In this document: piece after piece, positions 60,817 through 64,000 of the stretch | Layout: each line of letters opens with the position of its first letter | Numbering within the stretch: position 1 is the stretch's first letter | NCBI RefSeq assembly: GCF_004010155.1 | Contig: NZ_RRYH01000019.1 | Location: 1 to 64,000 of the forward strand | Source of the DNA: Solirhodobacter olei | Lineage (GTDB): Bacteria; Pseudomonadota; Alphaproteobacteria; Rhodobacterales; Rhodobacteraceae | Direction: 5' to 3' | DNA length: 64,000 bases | Made by a program: the position numbers and the translations under genes | The notes under the pieces: generated by a model | What the model was told of the DNA's origin: nothing | Seen by the model: the letters and a program-made list of their open reading frames with translations, nothing else | Databases searched by the model: none

Positions 60817-61731
60817 ATGATCGCCCCCACCCGCGATTTCATCGGCTATGCCGGCGAACCTCCCGCGGCCCACTGGCCGAACGACGCCCGTGTCGCCGTC
60901 AACTTCTGCCTGAACTACGAGGAGGGGGGAGAGCTCTCCATCCTGAATGGTGACGACCGGTCCGAGACCCGGATCTCCGACGTAGCGGTGGAGGCGCGGA
61001 TCGGTGCGCGCGACCTCAACATTGAATCTAGCTATGAATACGGCTCCCGCGTCGGCTACTGGCGGATCATGCGCGCCTTCACCGAGCGCGGGCTCGCCTG
61101 CACCGTCAACCTCGTCGGCCGTGCCGCCGAGGCGAACCCCGTCGCCGTGGCCGAGATGGTGAAGGCGGGCTTCGACCTCCAGCTCCACGGCTGGCGCTGG
61201 ATCGACCAGGAGACGCTTTCCGAGGCAGAGGAGCGCGACCACATCGCCCGCCAGATCGCGCTTGCCACTCGCCTGGCCGGCAGCGCGCCCCTCGGCTACT
61301 ACGCGGGCCTTCCCTCGATGAACACCCGCCGCCTGGTGGTGGAGGCCGGCTCCTTCCTCTACGACTCGGATGTCTACAACGACGACCTGCCCTACTGGTC
61401 GCCTGACCACCCGGGGCACCTGCTGGTCCCCTATTCCCTCGACACCAACGACTCGCGCTTCGGCCGCGCCGAGCGCTGCTATCAGGTCGGTGGTGAGTTT
61501 GTTGAATACATCAGCGACAGCTTCGACCTGCTTCATGCAGAGGGCGCTGGCCATCCCCAGATGATGACCGTCGGTTTGCACGCCCGCCTCATCGGCCGCC
61601 CCGGCCGGATTGGCGCGCTCCACCGGATCCTCGACCACATGAAGGCGAGGGGCGATGTCTGGATCTGCCGCCGCGCCGATCTCGCCCTTCACTGGGCCAA
61701 AGAGTGTCCCGACCCGCGGCTGAACACCTGA
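60817..61731 (+). CDS. Polysaccharide-deacetylase-fold amidohydrolase, PuuE allantoinase-like
   Basis: A 304-residue NodB-homology protein. RDFIGYAGEPPAAHWPNDAR and VAVNFCLNYEEGGELSILNG are typical of PuuE allantoinases, which open cyclic ureides. The usual NodB metal motif is partly modified (LNYEEG in place of a DDG-type motif), as in this subfamily. LQLHGWRWIDQ and YDSDVYNDDLPYW are further family marks. It is co-transcribed with the carbamoylase. A cyclic ureide (allantoin, hydantoin or dihydropyrimidine) is the likely substrate class. It converges with the M20 gene across a 59-bp gap containing a 7-bp inverted repeat. Confidence 0.85.
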   Translation: MIAPTRDFIGYAGEPPAAHWPNDARVAVNFCLNYEEGGELSILNGDDRSETRISDVAVEARIGARDLNIESSYEYGSRVGYWRIMRAFTERGLACTVNLVGRAAEANPVAVAEMVKAGFDLQLHGWRWIDQETLSEAEERDHIARQIALATRLAGSAPLGYYAGLPSMNTRRLVVEAGSFLYDSDVYNDDLPYWSPDHPGHLLVPYSLDTNDSRFGRAERCYQVGGEFVEYISDSFDLLHAEGAGHPQMMTVGLHARLIGRPGRIGALHRILDHMKARGDVWICRRADLALHWAKECPDPRLNT

Positions 61732-61770
61732 CCACCGATCCCTTTCCCCTTGGAGAACTATCTTCGGTGG
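61732..61770. terminator. Inverted repeat in a convergent gap, possible terminator
   Basis: CCACCGA (61732-61738) and TCGGTGG (61764-61770) are exact reverse complements flanking a 25-base loop, located directly after the PuuE-like gene and before the convergent M20 stop. The long loop weakens the terminator assignment. Confidence 0.3.
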
Positions 61771-61790
61771 GTAAGGCGGGGGCCGGCTTG

Positions 61791-63056
61791 TTAGCCCGCA
61801 CCGAACGTCAGAACAAACTCGGTGAGCAGGGCGATCCCGAGCCCCAGATCCTCCGCCTCCATCGCCTCGTCAGGGTTGTGGCTGCCGTTGGCATTTCGCA
61901 CGAAGACCATGGCCACCGGCACCCCCGCCGCCGCGAAGGCTGCCGCGTCATGGCCCGCTCCGCTCGGGATCGGAGCCGCCGGGATGCTAAGCCGTCCCGC
62001 CGCCGCCGAAAGCCCAGCCATGAGCCGCGGGTCCATTCGCGCGGGTGCCCAGTTGAAGCTTTGCCCGAGATCAAAACGCACCCGCCTATGAGCCTCGATC
62101 GTGGCCAGGGCCTGGCGGAGCTCCCGCTCCACCCGGTTGAGCACCTCGAGAAACTCGCAGCGCACGTCGAGGGAGAATCCCAGCTCCCCTAGCACCCGGC
62201 TGCCGCCGTGCTGGGTGGGATCGGATTCCACCCGCCCGAAGGTGATGGTGAGCTCACGCCCCTCGGCCTCCAGCTGGTCCCAGATTGCCTCAGTCGCGGC
62301 GACGAGATCGGCGAAGCCCGTCACCGCGTCCGACCGGGAAAACCGGGGCTCCGCCCCGGAATGGGCATAGGCGCCGAAGATGCGGGCCTTCGGAAAGCGC
62401 CAGCCACCGGTCATCGCGGTCACGATGCCCAAGGGTTCGCCCCGCGCCAGCAGCCGAGGACCCTGCTCGATATGAAGTTCCACGAAGCCCACGATCCGGT
62501 CGGGGGCGATCTGCGCCACGCCCCGGCCCACCGCGCCGGGGTCGAAGCCCAATTCTGCCATGTGTTCGGCAAGCGTCCGCCCTGTGTCGGCTCGCCGGGC
62601 ATCGAGCGCGGACACGGGCAGGCGGCCGAGCGCCGCCTCCGCCCCAGGGTAAGAGAGCGGGAACCACACCGCCTCCTCCGCCCGGGCCGCCATCACGATC
62701 AGGTCGCGCTCCGTCTCCACTCCCCGCCGGGCCAGCTCCGCCATCACCCCGAGCCCTGCGACGACCCCGGCCGCGCCGTCAAAATTGCCGCCATGCGGCA
62801 CCGAATCAAGATGCGAACCGATTACAAGCGCGGGCAGGCTGGGGTCGCGCCCAGGCAGAGTGAGGTAGAGGTTGCCCGCCGCATCCACTCGCGCCTTGGC
62901 GCCGAGCGCCCGGCCGGTGCGGGCCGCAATGTCATGCGCCCGCTGCTCCCCAGGTCCGTAGGAGGCGCGCGTGACCCCCGGCGGGTCGAGGCTCGCCTCC
63001 CGGATCTCGTCGAGAAGCGCCGCTGCGAAGCCGGTCATCTCGGCAAGCCCCTCCAT
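61791..63056 (-). CDS. M20-family Zn-dependent hydrolase (N-carbamoyl-L/beta-amino-acid hydrolase, AllC/HyuC-like)
   Basis: A 421-residue amidohydrolase of the hydantoinase/carbamoylase family. Metal ligands and catalytic residues are visible: His in VIGSHLDSVPHGG, Asp in NFDGAAGV, the Glu pair in RAEEAVWFP, His in VELHIEQGPRL and the terminal His in NGSHNPDEAM. It hydrolyses N-carbamoyl-beta-alanine, N-carbamoyl-L-amino acids or allantoate-type compounds. ATG 63056 follows aaggtg; GTG 63059 and ATG 63038 are alternatives. It begins a few bases after the BKACE stop, so both belong to one leftward operon. Confidence 0.88.
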   Translation of the reverse strand: MEGLAEMTGFAAALLDEIREASLDPPGVTRASYGPGEQRAHDIAARTGRALGAKARVDAAGNLYLTLPGRDPSLPALVIGSHLDSVPHGGNFDGAAGVVAGLGVMAELARRGVETERDLIVMAARAEEAVWFPLSYPGAEAALGRLPVSALDARRADTGRTLAEHMAELGFDPGAVGRGVAQIAPDRIVGFVELHIEQGPRLLARGEPLGIVTAMTGGWRFPKARIFGAYAHSGAEPRFSRSDAVTGFADLVAATEAIWDQLEAEGRELTITFGRVESDPTQHGGSRVLGELGFSLDVRCEFLEVLNRVERELRQALATIEAHRRVRFDLGQSFNWAPARMDPRLMAGLSAAAGRLSIPAAPIPSGAGHDAAAFAAAGVPVAMVFVRNANGSHNPDEAMEAEDLGLGIALLTEFVLTFGAG

Positions 63057-63060
63057 CACC

Positions 63061-63945
63061 TTAGCCCCGCCCGAGCCCGAGCCGAGCGCGGAGCTCCCGC
63101 GCCGAGAGCGGCGCCACCCCTACGCGCGCCATCACCGCGACCGCCTCCTCCACCAGCCGGGCATTCTCGACCAGCTCGCCGTCGAGTGTGGGGTGATCCT
63201 CGATCCCGGTCCTTAGGCCGCCCCCGCGCTCCACGACCAGGGGCGCGATGGCGCGGTGCGCCGTCTCGCCCTTCGAGCTTGCGCCCCAGTCGACACCCTC
63301 GGGCATCAGGTCCAGCATCGCCGCCAGCGCCGAGGGCCGGGCAGGTGCGCCCCAGACCACGCCGAAGCCGATCGAGAAGGGGGTCCGCTCCGGCACCGCG
63401 CCCAGGGACCGCATCTCGGCCGCAAGCGCCATCTGGCCGAGGTCGAAGACCGTCAGCTCCGGCAATACCCGGGTCGGGCGCAGAAGCTCTGCGATGCGGT
63501 AGAGCATGTCGGTCGGCGACAGGTAGACCTCGCCCCCCGTCCCGTAGGAGAAGCTTCCGCAGTCGAGCCCGGTCAGATCGGCGCCCGCCGGCACCAGATG
63601 GGCGATCCGCGCTTCCGGCGGCAGGATCGCCGCGGCATCCGCCGGTGCCACCGCGGGGGCGGTCAGCGCCACCGGCAGCGTCCCGCCGCCGCCGGAGGAG
63701 AGATGCACCAGCACATCCTCGTCCACCTCGCGGATGCGCGCCACCAACTCGGCGTAAAGCGCGGGATCGTTGGAAGAGCGGCCCGTCGCCGGATCGCGCA
63801 CGTGGCAATGGACCACCGCCGCCCCGGCCCGTGCGGCAGCGCAAGCGTCGGCCGCAATTTCGGCCGGGGTGATCGCGACATGGGGCGTGGCGTCGCGCCC
63901 AATCACCGACCCGTTCACCGCGCAGGTGATCCAGCGCGCCGTCAC
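63061..63945 (-). CDS. BKACE-family beta-keto acid cleavage enzyme (DUF849)
   Basis: A 294-residue TIM-barrel enzyme. ITCAVNGSVIGRDATPHVAI at the N-terminus, His46 and His48 in VVHCHVRDPATG (zinc ligands), and the C-terminal RTGIEDHPTLDG are BKACE hallmarks. These enzymes condense a beta-keto acid with acetyl-CoA to give acetoacetate and an acyl- or aminoacyl-CoA. The first member acts on 3-keto-5-aminohexanoate in lysine fermentation. The start is GTG 63945, overlapping the stop of an upstream gene as GTGA. Context suggests that the beta-keto acid comes from transamination of a beta-amino acid. Confidence 0.88.
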   Translation of the reverse strand: MTARWITCAVNGSVIGRDATPHVAITPAEIAADACAAARAGAAVVHCHVRDPATGRSSNDPALYAELVARIREVDEDVLVHLSSGGGGTLPVALTAPAVAPADAAAILPPEARIAHLVPAGADLTGLDCGSFSYGTGGEVYLSPTDMLYRIAELLRPTRVLPELTVFDLGQMALAAEMRSLGAVPERTPFSIGFGVVWGAPARPSALAAMLDLMPEGVDWGASSKGETAHRAIAPLVVERGGGLRTGIEDHPTLDGELVENARLVEEAVAVMARVGVAPLSARELRARLGLGRG

Positions 63946-63998
63946 GCTGGCCGCCCGCGCCGGAGAAGCGCTCCATGCCCCACTGCGCCAGGCTCAAT
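63942..63998 (-). CDS. 3' end of an upstream gene (partial, hydantoinase/dihydropyrimidinase-like guess)
   Basis: A frame open from the window edge ends in TGA 63944-63942 overlapping the BKACE GTG (GTGA), a typical coupled junction. The last 18 residues are IEPGAVGHGALLRRGRPA. The ending G-x-G-x-L-x-R-x-G-R-P is reminiscent of hydantoinase/dihydropyrimidinase C-termini and would fit the carbamoylase neighbours, but 18 residues cannot prove it. Confidence 0.35.
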   Translation of the reverse strand: MEPGAVGHGALLRRGRPA

Positions 63999-64000
63999 TC

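Noticed and set aside
62208-63872. 554-residue plus-strand frame
   Set aside because: It is antisense to the M20 and BKACE genes and dominated by Arg/Pro repeats caused by GC-rich third positions.

Overview
The window reads as a GC-rich alphaproteobacterial segment, most likely a Rhodobacterales (roseobacter/Paracoccaceae-type) chromosome or large plasmid. That assignment is an inference from GC-rich coding, the density of ABC-importer catabolic operons, Tat signals, an EfeUOB set and a DddP-like M24 protein. No rRNA, tRNA, CRISPR array or replication gene was seen.

Layout. 0-0.1 kb: 3' end of a TcuB-like gene. 0.27-11.35 kb: LysR regulator diverging from an operon of sugar-type ABC importer (SBP, two permeases, ATPase), sulfatase, formylglycine-generating enzyme and two more sulfatases, i.e. 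import and desulfation of a sulfated compound with its own sulfatase-maturing enzyme. 11.4-11.6 kb: decayed IS6 transposase. 11.8-21.6 kb: spermidine/putrescine-type ABC importer, FAD amine oxidase, enolase-superfamily enzyme, MocR regulator and GMC oxidoreductase. Three similar bipartite motifs with identical spacing sit in front of its transcription units, so this looks like one MocR regulon. 21.6-23.2 kb: scar with possible hipA, unknown and IS110 fragments. 23.3-27.4 kb: efeUOB iron uptake. 27.8-36.1 kb: polar amino-acid ABC importer, two class III aminotransferases, MlrC-type M81 protein and RpiR regulator. 36.1-36.4 kb: IS630 and IS21 fragments.

36.5-46.8 kb is the most unusual locus. 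Leftward it has an amino-acid importer (SBP, permease, ATPase), a saccharopine-dehydrogenase-like protein and a LysR regulator. Rightward it has a three-subunit D-hydroxyproline/opine-type flavin dehydrogenase, an aldehyde dehydrogenase, a DapB homologue lacking the catalytic His pair, and a DapA homologue. 46.9-49.6 kb: inactivated IS1111-type transposase, DUF1992 gene, and a cobalamin riboswitch in front of a small unknown ORF. 49.8-55.4 kb: GlxA-type AraC regulator, DddP-like M24 protein, cysteine hydrolase, orphan peptide-type SBP and esterase; a 13-bp direct repeat with 21-bp period lies in front of the M24 gene. 56.1-57.5 kb: broken IS5 transposase cut by an intact 809-bp IS6-family element. 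57.5-64 kb: SDR, class III aminotransferase, N-carbamoyl-D-amino-acid hydrolase, PuuE-like deacetylase, M20 carbamoylase and BKACE enzyme, resembling a ureide/carbamoyl-amino-acid breakdown route.

Overall the window is a chain of self-contained nutrient-scavenging cassettes (importer, regulator and enzymes) separated by dead insertion sequences. This suggests an accessory, repeatedly rearranged region.
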